Shown here piece after piece: positions 18,681-26,472 of a stretch of DNA of 64,000 bases. Source of the stretch: Caenispirillum bisanense (lineage in GTDB: Bacteria; Pseudomonadota; Alphaproteobacteria; Rhodospirillales; Rhodospirillaceae). The stretch is from positions 62,001 through 126,000 of the forward strand of contig NZ_OCNJ01000005.1 in NCBI RefSeq assembly GCF_900230255.1, given 5' to 3'. The first letter of the stretch is position 1; each line of letters opens with the position of its first letter. The position numbers and the translations under genes are program-made. The notes beneath the pieces are model-generated. The model did no database searches. It saw nothing but the letters and a program-made list of their open reading frames with translations, and was not told the DNA's origin.

Positions 18681-19703
18681 TCATGAACGGACGAAAATCA
18701 GGTGGTCGCCGAGGGTTTCGACCCGCGCGCCCACCACCTCGGCCAGGGCACGGACCACGGCGCGGGGGTCGTCCAGGCGGTAGCTGCCGCTCACCGGCCG
18801 GTCGCCGAGGTCGTCGTCGAGCAGCACCACGAAGCCCGGAATGTAACGGTCGAGGTCGGCCAGCACGGCGCGCAGCGGGCGGTCGTGGAACTGGATGCGC
18901 CCGGCCACCCAGGCGAAACCGTCGGGGTCCGCCGCGGCGGCGGTGACGCGGCCCGTCGGGGAGACGGCGGCGGCCTGGCCCGCCTCCAGCCGCACGGATT
19001 CGCCAGAACGCTGGCTGCGCACGGCGACCGTTCCATGCGCCACGCTGACGTCGGTTCCGGCGCCGCTGCCGTCGCGGACGGTGAAGGCGGTGCCGACCAC
19101 GCGCACCTCGGCATCGCCCGTGCGCACGGTGAAGCTCTGCCCCGCCGCCACGGGCTGCACCTCGAAATAGGCTTCGCCGGCCAGCACGGTCACGCGCGGC
19201 CCCGCCGGCGTGGCGGTCACGTCGACGGCGCTGCCGCTGTCGAGGGTGATGCGCGAGCCGTCCGGCAGGGCGACGGTGCGCCGCTCGCCGACGCCGGTGG
19301 CGTGGTCGGCGAACAGCGCCTGCATCCGGTCGACCGCCGCATGGCGCAGCCCGTCGGCGAGGACCGTCACCGACACGGCGACCGCCACCGCCGCCGCCAT
19401 GGCCATCCAAACCGGGCGCACAGGGCGCCGGCCCGGTACGGCCGCCGATGATGGACGCGGGACGGATGCGGCCAGCGCCGCCCCGAAGGCATCGCTGCGC
19501 CACAGGCTTCCGAGGGCGTCGTAGGCCGCCGCATTGGCGCCGTCGGCGCTGCGCCAGGCGTGAAAGGCAGGGCTGTCGAGGACGGTGCCGTCGTGCAGGG
19601 ACCGCGCGAACCATTCCGCCGCCTGCTCCTGCGGCGTCTCCCTCGGTGCGCTCTGCGGCATCACCGCCGCCGGCCCGTGGTCGCCCTGATGCTGTCCGGT
19701 CAT
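18681..19703 (-). CDS. FecR-type anti-sigma / sigma regulator
   Basis: A 340-residue inner-membrane protein that relays siderophore binding at the outer-membrane receptor to the cognate ECF sigma factor. The N-terminal cytoplasmic part has AAEWFARSLHDG and the conserved FHAWRSADGANAAAY. One membrane helix lies at about 98-116. The periplasmic FecR domain follows (RRTVALPDGSRITLDSGS, EAYFEV), with an STN-like C-terminal domain (GRIQFHDRPLRAVLADLDRY). The start ATG ending 19703 has GAGG six bases upstream; a GTG overlapping the sigma-factor stop would add 29 unlikely residues. Sits between sigma factor and receptor as in classic fecI-fecR-fecA loci. Confidence 0.92.
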   Translation of the reverse strand: MTGQHQGDHGPAAVMPQSAPRETPQEQAAEWFARSLHDGTVLDSPAFHAWRSADGANAAAYDALGSLWRSDAFGAALAASVPRPSSAAVPGRRPVRPVWMAMAAAVAVAVSVTVLADGLRHAAVDRMQALFADHATGVGERRTVALPDGSRITLDSGSAVDVTATPAGPRVTVLAGEAYFEVQPVAAGQSFTVRTGDAEVRVVGTAFTVRDGSGAGTDVSVAHGTVAVRSQRSGESVRLEAGQAAAVSPTGRVTAAAADPDGFAWVAGRIQFHDRPLRAVLADLDRYIPGFVVLLDDDLGDRPVSGSYRLDDPRAVVRALAEVVGARVETLGDHLIFVRS

Positions 19704-19790
19704 CGCCGCTGCCCTCGTCGCGGCCCGCCCGCGCGGTCGGCGGTGCAGGCTTCTCCATTTATAGACGTCCCGGGCACCCGTTTCTCCCAC

Positions 19791-20309
19791 TCACCGGTTG
19801 TCCATCAGGACGAGGCAGCGGGCGAGCGCCGCCCGCATGTCCTTGTAGACCGTGTTCTCCGACACCCCGAGGCGGGCGGCGATCTGCGGGTAGCTCAGCC
19901 CCTCCACCCGGCCGAGCAGCAGCACCTGCCGCTGCCGCTCCGGCAACTCGGCCAGCACGGCGAGCAGGCGGGCGACGGTCTCGCGGTCGGCGGCCCGGCC
20001 TTCCGGCGACGGCTCGGTGGTGGCGACCACCGCCAGATCGGCGTCGCTGCGGTCGCGGTCGAACAGGCGGTCGCTGCGCCGCTGCCGCCGCAGATGATCG
20101 AGGGCGAGGTTGTGGGCGGTCTGGAAGAGGAAGCTCGGCACATGCTCGACCGGCTGGCGCTCCATCGCCCCGACGACCCGCAGATAGGACTCGTGGACCA
20201 GGTCTTCCGCCGTCGCGGCGCAGCCGACCAGCCGCATGAGCCGCCGGATCAGGGTCGGGCGGTGCGTCTGGAAGACGAGTTCGAGGGAGTGGCGGGCGGA
20301 ACGGGGCAT
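19791..20309 (-). CDS. ECF sigma factor, FecI-like
   Basis: A 172-residue extracytoplasmic-function sigma factor. Region 2 is recognisable in AEDLVHESYLRVVGA and the following FQTAHNLALDHLRRQRR (about residues 33-85). Region 4 is LPERQRQVLLLGRVEG then PQIAARLGVSENTVYKDM, a typical helix-turn-helix (about 120-160). It should direct RNA polymerase to the receptor/PepSY promoter when FecR signals. A good Fur box lies about 40 bases upstream of its start, so iron-loaded Fur should repress it. First gene of the iron module. Confidence 0.93.
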   Translation of the reverse strand: MPRSARHSLELVFQTHRPTLIRRLMRLVGCAATAEDLVHESYLRVVGAMERQPVEHVPSFLFQTAHNLALDHLRRQRRSDRLFDRDRSDADLAVVATTEPSPEGRAADRETVARLLAVLAELPERQRQVLLLGRVEGLSYPQIAARLGVSENTVYKDMRAALARCLVLMDNR

Positions 20310-20350
20310 GGGCGGCGGGCTGCGAGGACACGGGAGGCGCCCACCATAGT

Positions 20351-20369
20351 GAAACTGATATTCATTCTC
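20351..20369 (-). promoter_or_regulatory. Putative Fur box upstream of the ECF sigma gene
   Basis: Reading toward the sigma gene the site is GAGAATGAATATCAGTTTC. It matches the 19-base Fur consensus GATAATGATAATCATTATC at 14 positions by my count, and is AT-rich in a very G+C-rich setting. It ends about 40 bases upstream of the sigma start, where a repressor site would be expected. Confidence 0.75.
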
Positions 20370-20421
20370 AACACGCCAATGCGGCGAGCCGGACGGAGAG
20401 AGGGGCGATGCGCCCCTCGCC

Positions 20422-20826
20422 CTATTCCTTCGCGGCCGCCGTCGTCCGCCGGGTCGGCGTGTGCGGGACGTATTCCGCCAGCAGGCCGTCCGGGTGGCGG
20501 ACGAAGAGGGTCTTGGCGCCCGTCTCCGTCGCCTTCTCCTCCAGCACCTCGCCGCCGATGTAGGTGAAGGCCTTGCGCACCGCCTCCACGTCGTCGACCT
20601 CGAGCGTCAGGGCGATGGCCTCGAAGGGCCGGCGGGCGGCGGGTTCCCCCGCCACCACCAGCACCGACAGGGTCGGCGACTTCACACCGGCCATGCGCAC
20701 CTTCTGTTCCTTGTAGCCGTAGCGCAGCGTCACCTCGCCGCCCGTCAGGCCGCGATAGAAGTCCACGGTGTCGTCGAGGGCGCGGGGCTCGCAGAACACC
20801 CGCACCCAGGCCTGCCGCACGTGCAT
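20422..20826 (-). CDS. VOC superfamily (glyoxalase-like) protein
   Basis: A 134-residue vicinal-oxygen-chelate fold protein. The beginning WVRVFCEPRALDDTVDFYRGLTGG and the later EAIALTLEVDDVEAVRKAF plus TLFVRHPDGLLAEYVPH follow the usual two beta-alpha-beta-beta-beta modules. The final segment resembles the metal-site Glu region (HPDGLLAEY). No substrate can be named; relatives include glyoxalase, bleomycin-resistance and dioxygenase proteins. The start is backed by GGGGGAGG eight bases upstream. It is followed by the Fur box, so it is probably not part of the iron operon. Confidence 0.8.
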   Translation of the reverse strand: MHVRQAWVRVFCEPRALDDTVDFYRGLTGGEVTLRYGYKEQKVRMAGVKSPTLSVLVVAGEPAARRPFEAIALTLEVDDVEAVRKAFTYIGGEVLEEKATETGAKTLFVRHPDGLLAEYVPHTPTRRTTAAAKE

Positions 20827-20869
20827 CGCCCGATCCTCCCCCTCGTCGTCTGTCGCTGTGGCCGCCGGC

Positions 20870-21898
20870 TCAGGCCGTGCCGGGCTGGCTGAAGCGGGCC
20901 GCCAGCAGTTCGCCGACGCGGGCCGCGTTGATGGCCTGGCGGCGCAGGTTGTCGCCGCACAGCCAGAAGCTGGCGGCGTTGTCGGCCGAGGTGTCGGCGC
21001 GCACGCGGCTGATGTAGAGGTTGTCCTCGCCGTGGGTTTCGGCCGGCGTGACGACGCCCTGCTCCTGGCGGTGGTCGACCACCGAGATGCCCTCGTCCTT
21101 GCGCCAGACGGCGCGCAGCTGGTCCTCGTTGAACCCGTCCTCGCACTCGATGTTCACGAAGGCGCCCTGGCCGACGAAGACCGGCACCATGGCGGCATTC
21201 ACCGTGCAGGCCAGGTCGGCGCCGAACATCTTGAAGATCTCCTGCGCCGTCGCCTGCTCCTCGCCCGTCGCGCCGCCCTTCTCGAAGCCGCCGACGGCGG
21301 GGATGACGTTGAAGGCGATCTGCTTGGCGAATTCCGACTGGTTGGACGTGATCGGCTCGTTCACGAAGATGCCACGCGTCTGGTTGAACAGCTCGTCCAT
21401 GGCGCCGCGGCCGTAGGTGGAGACCGGCAGGACCACGGTGGCGACGCAGCGCAGCACCGAGAAGGCGTCGTGGATGGGCGCCAGCGCCTGCGACAGCATG
21501 AGGGTGGTCACCTGCGGGGTCGCGACGATGCGGCCGGCGAGCTTGTCCAGCGCCTGCGGGTTGACGTCGGCGGCCACCATGGGCACCGCCGGGTCGTGGC
21601 GGAAGGCGCCCGACAGGTCCACCACCGCCGCCCCGGCCGCCGCGGCGCGGGTGCAGGCGGCCTTGGCGTCGCGCTCGGGCAGGACGCAGTAGGCGAGGTC
21701 GACGCCCGCGAAGTCGAAGCGGTCGAGGTCGCCGAGGTCGAGTACGTCGTCCTCGCCGAACGAGACCTGCCCGCCGACGGCCCGGCCGGTCGCCAGCGGG
21801 ATGACGGCGTCGCCGCGCACGCCCCGCTCGGACAGGACCTGGAGGAGTTCGCGGCCGGCATTGCCGGACGCGCCCATAACCGCGATGCGTAGAGCCAT
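20870..21898 (-). CDS. Aspartate-semialdehyde dehydrogenase homologue lacking the catalytic residues
   Basis: A 342-residue protein with the ASADH fold: NADP-binding AVMGASGNAGRELLQVL (residues 6-22), VDLSGAFRHDPAVPMV, and the C-terminal dimerisation region. However, the catalytic cysteine normally in the N-P-N-C-S/T motif is replaced: the sequence reads ATPQVTT with Val at 130. The usual catalytic His of RVPVFVGHS is Gln at 244 in MVPVFVGQGAF, and the Arg before it is Met. It should therefore not reduce aspartyl phosphate. E. coli Usg is a comparable ASADH-like protein. The housekeeping asd must lie elsewhere if this is correct. Start ATG at 21898; upstream 15 codons look spurious. Confidence 0.8.
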   Translation of the reverse strand: MALRIAVMGASGNAGRELLQVLSERGVRGDAVIPLATGRAVGGQVSFGEDDVLDLGDLDRFDFAGVDLAYCVLPERDAKAACTRAAAAGAAVVDLSGAFRHDPAVPMVAADVNPQALDKLAGRIVATPQVTTLMLSQALAPIHDAFSVLRCVATVVLPVSTYGRGAMDELFNQTRGIFVNEPITSNQSEFAKQIAFNVIPAVGGFEKGGATGEEQATAQEIFKMFGADLACTVNAAMVPVFVGQGAFVNIECEDGFNEDQLRAVWRKDEGISVVDHRQEQGVVTPAETHGEDNLYISRVRADTSADNAASFWLCGDNLRRQAINAARVGELLAARFSQPGTA

Positions 21899-21939
21899 GT
21901 GTGCGTGCCTTCGGTCGGAGTGCGTGTGCGTGCGTTCGT

Positions 21940-22605
21940 TCAACGCTGCGCAATCTGTTCCGGCCCGCGCGTCATTTCAACCCATTCCGCGAAGGTCAGC
22001 GGCGGCGGCACCACCCGCGGCCCTTCCTCGAAGGACGCCAGCAGCATGTCGGTGGTGGTGGGCACGTCGCCGTCGTCGAAGGTCGGACGGTCGGTATAGA
22101 ACCAGTGCGCCCCGATGCGCGCCGTCTGCTGCAGCCGCCCGGCCCAGTCGGGCTGGACGTGTTCGGCGTGGTACCACAGGGCGCCGCCCGTCGGATCGTC
22201 GATGCCGTTGGTGATGCGCAGCACCGCCACCGCCAGCAGCAGCGACTGGCGCCAGCTGTCGATGTCCGTCGGGTCGTCCGACAGGCCGTCGCAGGTCCAG
22301 GAAAACTGGCACAGATGCTGCTCGGCCGACAGGTTCTGGCCGATCACCTGGCAGATGTCGCGCGGGAAACGGTCGTCCCGCGCGCGGTTCAGCACCACCT
22401 GCGCCACCGCCACCCGGCCGCGCAGCGATTCGCCGCGGGCCTCGAAGTAGTCGTTCAGCGCCAGGCAGATCAATTCGTCGCGGGACACGGCGAGCCCCTC
22501 GGACGGCAAAGAGATGTCCTCCGGGACGTTCGCCGAAAACGCCTCCGCTGTTGCCGGCGCGATCGTCAGGATCGCGGCCAGCACCATGGCCTTCAGTCGT
22601 TTCAT
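21940..22605 (-). CDS. Secreted SleB-type cell wall hydrolase
   Basis: A 221-residue exported protein with a signal peptide (about 1-22, MKRLKAMVLAAILTIAPATA) and a Hydrolase_2/SleB domain. The key segment is LICLALNDYFEARGES (about 46-61); the Glu of YFEARGE is the presumed catalytic acid of this peptidoglycan-hydrolase family. VAVAQVVLNRARDDRFP and LWYHAEHVQPDWA are further signatures. GAGGAAG lies upstream of the start. In alphaproteobacteria these enzymes remodel the wall during growth. It is divergent from lrgAB across a region with a tandem palindrome. Confidence 0.88.
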   Translation of the reverse strand: MKRLKAMVLAAILTIAPATAEAFSANVPEDISLPSEGLAVSRDELICLALNDYFEARGESLRGRVAVAQVVLNRARDDRFPRDICQVIGQNLSAEQHLCQFSWTCDGLSDDPTDIDSWRQSLLLAVAVLRITNGIDDPTGGALWYHAEHVQPDWAGRLQQTARIGAHWFYTDRPTFDDGDVPTTTDMLLASFEEGPRVVPPPLTFAEWVEMTRGPEQIAQR

Positions 22606-22742
22606 CGACGCGCTTCCTCGCAGCCTGCGTGATCCGAACCGCCGCCCGGCCGGCGTCACCCAACGCCGGCCTTCAGCCCCGAATTTCTTCGGCGGGACGG
22701 ACCACCGTCACACGGTTGTCGCTCCCTCACTCCACATCCATA

Positions 22743-22773
22743 TTGCACCGCAACCATATTTGTTGCAGCGCAA
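22743..22773. promoter_or_regulatory. Tandem palindromic operator TTGC-N3-GCAA x2
   Basis: Two perfect palindromes, TTGCACCGCAA (22743-22753) and TTGCAGCGCAA (22763-22773), with centres 20 bases apart, i.e. two DNA turns. They sit in an AT-rich stretch between the divergent SleB-type hydrolase and lrgA genes, about 100 bases before lrgA. A dimeric regulator bound side by side is the obvious reading; which one is unknown. Confidence 0.6.
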
Positions 22774-22873
22774 CATGTCAAATCTACGTGCCACACCCCA
22801 GGAAAAGCATTAGGATTCAGTGTCCTCGGCCTCAATGTCGGCGTGGCGCCGAGCCGTACAGAGGGTTCTCCTC

Positions 22874-23269
22874 ATGACACTGACGGTCATAACGCTTCTT
22901 CTCGGCTGCCAGTTGCTCGGAGAAGTACTAGTTCGTCTGACGGGGGTTCCGGTACCCGGTCCCGTCGTCGGCATGGCTTTGCTTTTCCTTGGTTTGGTCG
23001 CCAGAGGATTAATTTATCGGGCGGATATGCCAGATCCATTGCGCGACACCGCAGGGGGCCTTCTGCGCCACCTGTCGCTGCTGTTCGTGCCCGCCGGAGT
23101 CGGCGTCATGGCACACCTGCCGCGCCTGGCCGAGGAATGGGCGCCCATCACCGCGGCGCTCGTCCTCTCCACCCTGATCACCATCGTGGTGACCGGCGCC
23201 ATCATGCAGATGCTTCTGCGCCGCCGCCCCGTGCGTTCGGACGGGCCGGCGGACGGCGGCGGGACCTGA
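22874..23269 (+). CDS. LrgA/CidA family membrane protein
   Basis: A 131-residue inner-membrane protein with four predicted helices. The family signature LLLGCQLLGEVLVRLTGVPV followed by PGPVVGMALLFLGL is at residues 6-40, and LLFVPAGVGVMAH at about 75-87. LrgA/CidA proteins were described as holin-like and, with LrgB, are now linked to export or import of small organic acids such as pyruvate or glycolate. The ATG at 22874 is used because family members begin a few residues before this motif. An earlier GTG in frame would add 18 residues. lrgB follows after 7 bases. Confidence 0.9.
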   Translation: MTLTVITLLLGCQLLGEVLVRLTGVPVPGPVVGMALLFLGLVARGLIYRADMPDPLRDTAGGLLRHLSLLFVPAGVGVMAHLPRLAEEWAPITAALVLSTLITIVVTGAIMQMLLRRRPVRSDGPADGGGT

Positions 23270-23276
23270 CGCCGCC

Positions 23277-23996
23277 ATGACCACCGACCTGCAGAGCATC
23301 TGGGTCTATCTGGCGGCGGAGCCGCTGACCGGCCTGTTCATCACCCTCGTCGCCTACCAGATCGGCCTGGCGCTGTTCGAGCGCCTGGGCCGCACGCCGC
23401 TGCTCAACCCGGTGCTGACGGCGGTGCTGCTCATCGTCGGGCTGCTGACGCTGACCGGCGTCGAGTACCGCACCTACTTCGAGGGCGCGCAGTTCGTCCA
23501 CTTCCTGCTCGGCCCGGCCACCGTGGCGCTCGCCGTTCCGCTCTACAACCAGCTGGCCCAGGTGCGGCGGTCGCTGCCGGCCTTGTCGGCGGCCCTGTTG
23601 TGCGGCTCGCTCACCGCCGCCGGCAGCGCGGTGCTGCTGGGCTGGGCGCTGGGGGCGAGCCCGCAGACCGTGGTGTCGCTGGCGCCGAAATCGGTCACCA
23701 CCCCCATCGCCATGGGCATCGCCGAGCGCCTGGGCGGCCTGCCGTCGCTGACCGCCGTGCTGGTGATCCTGACCGGCATCGTCGGCGCCGTGCTCGGCCC
23801 CTGGCTCTTGCGCCTCGCCCGCGTCACCGACGACCGCGCCGCCGGCGTCGCCATGGGGGTGGCGAGCCACGGCATCGGCACCGCCCGCGCCATCCAGAGC
23901 GGCGAGGTGGCGGGCGCCTTCGCCGGCCTCGCCATGGGGTTGAACGGCCTGCTCACCGCCGCCCTGCTGCCGCTGCTGTGGGCACTGCTGACATGA
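23277..23996 (+). CDS. LrgB/CidB family membrane protein
   Basis: A 239-residue partner of the LrgA protein, with several membrane helices. Diagnostic segments are LLGPATVALAVPLYNQL (about residues 78-94), SLAPKSVTTPIAMGIAE (about 137-153) and GVASHGIGTARAIQSGE (about 196-212). In plants the fused LrgAB homologue PLGG1 exchanges glycolate and glycerate; bacterial pairs take part in organic acid transport or cell-envelope permeability. Spacing of 7 bases on either side suggests one operon lrgA-lrgB-DUF2293. The malyl-CoA/glyoxylate metabolism seen elsewhere in the window would suit a C2/C3 acid transporter, but that link is inference. Confidence 0.93.
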   Translation: MTTDLQSIWVYLAAEPLTGLFITLVAYQIGLALFERLGRTPLLNPVLTAVLLIVGLLTLTGVEYRTYFEGAQFVHFLLGPATVALAVPLYNQLAQVRRSLPALSAALLCGSLTAAGSAVLLGWALGASPQTVVSLAPKSVTTPIAMGIAERLGGLPSLTAVLVILTGIVGAVLGPWLLRLARVTDDRAAGVAMGVASHGIGTARAIQSGEVAGAFAGLAMGLNGLLTAALLPLLWALLT

Positions 23997-24003
23997 GCGC
24001 GCC

Positions 24004-24303
24004 ATGACCGCCGGCCTCGCCCGCCGCGCCGACCTCGCCCGCGCCCTCGCCGCCCTGGCACCCCGCCTGCCGCGGCACGAGCGCGAGGCGGTGCTCGACC
24101 ATGCCGAGGACAGCCCCGGCCTGCGCAAGGGCTCGGCCGAGGCGGCGGCGTGGCTGTCGCTGGTGTCCTACGCCCGCCACGTCTTCACCGACTACGACGC
24201 CCTGCTGGCCGACGGCTACGACCCCGACTCGGCGCGCTTCTTCATCCTGGAAGACCTGAACGAGCGGCTGGCCGAGTGGGGCGTGCGACGGCGGGTGGAA
24301 TAG
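24004..24303 (+). CDS. DUF2293 domain protein
   Basis: A 99-residue soluble protein consisting almost wholly of a DUF2293-type domain. Its pattern is LAPRLPRHEREAVLDHAEDS, then EAAAWLSLVSYARHVFTDYD, then GYDPDSARFFILEDLNERL. The conserved Arg-His and Thr-Asp-Tyr-Asp residues are intact. Function unknown; no membrane segment or signal. It follows lrgB by 7 bases and so is likely translated from the same transcript. It is convergent with the sugar dehydrogenase, whose stop lies only one base away, with no terminator between. Confidence 0.8.
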   Translation: MTAGLARRADLARALAALAPRLPRHEREAVLDHAEDSPGLRKGSAEAAAWLSLVSYARHVFTDYDALLADGYDPDSARFFILEDLNERLAEWGVRRRVE

Positions 24304-24304
24304 C

Positions 24305-25459
24305 TCAGGACGCCGGCACCAGGCGCAGCACACGGCCATCGTCCGAATCGGTGAGGACGTAGAGGAAGCCGTCCGGCCCGGCCCGCACGTCGCGGATGCG
24401 CTCGTTCAGGTCGTCCAGCAGTTCCTCCTGGCCGTTCACCCGGTCGCCCTGCACGTCCAGCCGCCGCAGGTGGGCACCGGCCAGCGCGCCGACGAACAGG
24501 TCGCCGCGCCACTGCGGGAAGGCGTCGCCGTCGTAGAAGGCCATGCCCGACGGCGCGATGGACGGCACCCACACCACCACCGACGGCTCCATGCCCGGCG
24601 CCGTCTTGCGGTCGGAGATCACGGCGCCCGAGTAGTCGACCCCGTGGGTGACCGCCGGCCAGCCGTAGTTGGCGCCGGGCTTCAGGATGTTGACCTCGTC
24701 GCCGCCGCGCGGGCCGTGCTCGTGCGCCCAGATGCGGCCGGTCTCCGGCTGCAGGGCGATGCCCTGGACGTTGCGGTGCCCGTAGGAGAACACTTCCGGC
24801 CGCGCGTCGGCACGCCCCGCGAACGGATTGTCGGCCGGCACCGCGCCCGAGTCGGTGATCCGCACGATGGAGCCGAGGTGGGTGCCGGGGTTCTGCGCCT
24901 CCTGCATGAAGCTGTAGCGGTCACCGAGGGTGACGTAGAGGGTGCCGTCGGGCGCGAACAGCAGCCGCGAGCCGTAATGGGCGCGCCCCGCCGTCTTCGG
25001 CGCGGCGACGAAGATCGTCTCGACGTCGGTGAGCGTCGTGGCGTCCTCCGACAGGCGGCCGCGCGCCACCTCCGTCCCCGCCCCGTCGCCGCCGCGCCCG
25101 GCGTAGCTGACGTAGACGAGGCGGTTGGCGGCGAAGTCCGGGTGCAGGGCGACGTCGAGCAATCCGCCCTGGCCGGCGGCGAAGACCTCCGGCAGGCCGC
25201 GCACCGGTTCCGCCACCAGGGCGCCGTCGCGCACCACGCGCAGGCGGCCGGGCCGTTCCGTAACCAGCAGGGCGCCGTCGGGCAGGAAGGCGAGGCTCCA
25301 GGGGTTCTGCAGGCCGCGCACCACCGTCTCGATGCGGAAGGTCGCCAGTTCGGACCGTTCCACCGTCTGCGCGACGGCCGCCGACGGCGCGGCGAGCGGC
25401 GGCGACAGCACGGCCAGGGCGGCAAGCAGGGCGAGCGGCAGCGGACGGCGCAGGAGCAT
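24305..25459 (-). CDS. PQQ-dependent soluble aldose sugar dehydrogenase
   Basis: A 384-residue periplasmic beta-propeller oxidoreductase of the YliI/Asd (soluble glucose dehydrogenase B-like) family, oxidising sugars with PQQ. A signal peptide (MLLRRPLPLALLAALAVL... to AVAQ) precedes it. Propeller signatures: LQNPWSLAFLPDGALLVTER, GQGGLLDVALHPDFAANRLV, GSRLLFAPDGTLYVTLGDRY and WAHEHGPRGGDEVN, in which the His/Arg-Gly-Gly residues contact cofactor in characterised members. The start follows GGAGG by ten bases. No pqq biosynthesis gene is visible in the window. Confidence 0.9.
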   Translation of the reverse strand: MLLRRPLPLALLAALAVLSPPLAAPSAAVAQTVERSELATFRIETVVRGLQNPWSLAFLPDGALLVTERPGRLRVVRDGALVAEPVRGLPEVFAAGQGGLLDVALHPDFAANRLVYVSYAGRGGDGAGTEVARGRLSEDATTLTDVETIFVAAPKTAGRAHYGSRLLFAPDGTLYVTLGDRYSFMQEAQNPGTHLGSIVRITDSGAVPADNPFAGRADARPEVFSYGHRNVQGIALQPETGRIWAHEHGPRGGDEVNILKPGANYGWPAVTHGVDYSGAVISDRKTAPGMEPSVVVWVPSIAPSGMAFYDGDAFPQWRGDLFVGALAGAHLRRLDVQGDRVNGQEELLDDLNERIRDVRAGPDGFLYVLTDSDDGRVLRLVPAS

Positions 25460-25718
25460 GCGACGGGAACCTCCGTGGTGGGGAGTCGGTTCTTCCCACA
25501 TGAGCGCGCCTGCGCGAGACGCAAGGCCGCCGTGCCGGGCCGGCGGGGGTCGCCCCGGTTACACTCTGTTACCATGGAACGGCGTGGCGGACATCGGCCT
25601 GTTACCGGCGCCGCGCAGACTGGTCTCCAAGGTCGGACAGACGGCCTTGCCAGACGAACCGGAGCGCGCCCCTTCCCCCCTCCCCGCGGGCGTGCCGGAC
25701 CAGACCAGGAGACGGATC

Positions 25719-26381
25719 ATGAAACGCACCCTCAAGACCCTGCTCACCGCCAGCGCCGCCGTCGCCGTGATCGGCTTCGCCACCGCTGCGGTGATCGACG
25801 CCCCGGCGCTCGCCTTCGGCGGCGGCTATGGCCACGGCTGGCACCATGGCGGCGGTCCGCACATGACCATGGCCCAGGGCCAGCCCGGCATGGGCCCCGG
25901 CATGGGCATGATGGGCGGCCGCATGCAGCAGCGCATGATGCAGCTCGACACCGACAAGGACGGCGCCGTCAGCAAGGCCGAGTTCCAGGCCATGCACGAC
26001 CAGCGCTTCACCGCCCTGGACGCCGACAAGGACGGCACCGTCAGCCAGGACGAGTTCGTGAACGCCGACCCGCAGGCCATGGGCATGGGCATGGGTCCCG
26101 GCTGGAACGCCGACGCCATGCCCGAGGCCATGAAGGACATGATGGCCGAACGCCGCGCCTTCATGTTCCGCGGCCTCGACGCCGACGACAGCCGCACCCT
26201 GACCAAGGACGAGCTGGCCGCCCACGCCGAACCGCGCTTCGAGATGATCGACGCCAATGACGACGGCAAGATCACGCCCGACGAGATGGGCCGCATGGGC
26301 CCGCGCGGCATGAACGGCCCCGGCCAGGGCATGGGCCAGGGCATGGGTCAGGGTCCGGCCCAGCCGGCGCCCGCCCAGTGA
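25719..26381 (+). CDS. Secreted EF-hand calcium-binding protein
   Basis: A 220-residue exported protein. A signal peptide (about 1-32) leads to a Gly/His/Met-rich stretch (33-75, with GWHHGGGPH). Four EF-hand loops follow: D77-E88 (DTDKDGAVSKAE), D101-E112 (DADKDGTVSQDE), D154-E165 (DADDSRTLTKDE) and D178-E189 (DANDDGKITPDE). Loops 1, 2 and 4 are canonical. Loop 3 has Arg where the invariant Gly should be and probably binds poorly. A Met/Gly/Gln-rich tail ends the protein, and Met/His-rich parts could also bind copper. A strong terminator follows. Confidence 0.9.
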   Translation: MKRTLKTLLTASAAVAVIGFATAAVIDAPALAFGGGYGHGWHHGGGPHMTMAQGQPGMGPGMGMMGGRMQQRMMQLDTDKDGAVSKAEFQAMHDQRFTALDADKDGTVSQDEFVNADPQAMGMGMGPGWNADAMPEAMKDMMAERRAFMFRGLDADDSRTLTKDELAAHAEPRFEMIDANDDGKITPDEMGRMGPRGMNGPGQGMGQGMGQGPAQPAPAQ

Positions 26382-26410
26382 CCGCCCGCGTCTTCCCTGC
26401 CTGAAAAAAC

Positions 26411-26442
26411 AAAGCCGCCGGCTCTCGCGAGCCGGCGGCTTT
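26411..26442. terminator. Bidirectional intrinsic terminator
   Basis: A perfect 14-bp stem, AAAGCCGCCGGCTC with GAGCCGGCGGCTTT, over a TCGC loop, with an A-run before and T-containing tail after. It lies between the EF-hand gene and the convergent XRE regulator and can serve both. Confidence 0.93.
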
Positions 26443-26472
26443 CCCCCTCCCCCCGGAAGGGGTGGCGTGCCC

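Noticed and set aside
19704-19790. Longer FecR start (GTG) touching the sigma-factor stop
   Set aside because: No Shine-Dalgarno at suitable distance and 29 non-family residues; the ATG at 19703 has GAGG upstream.
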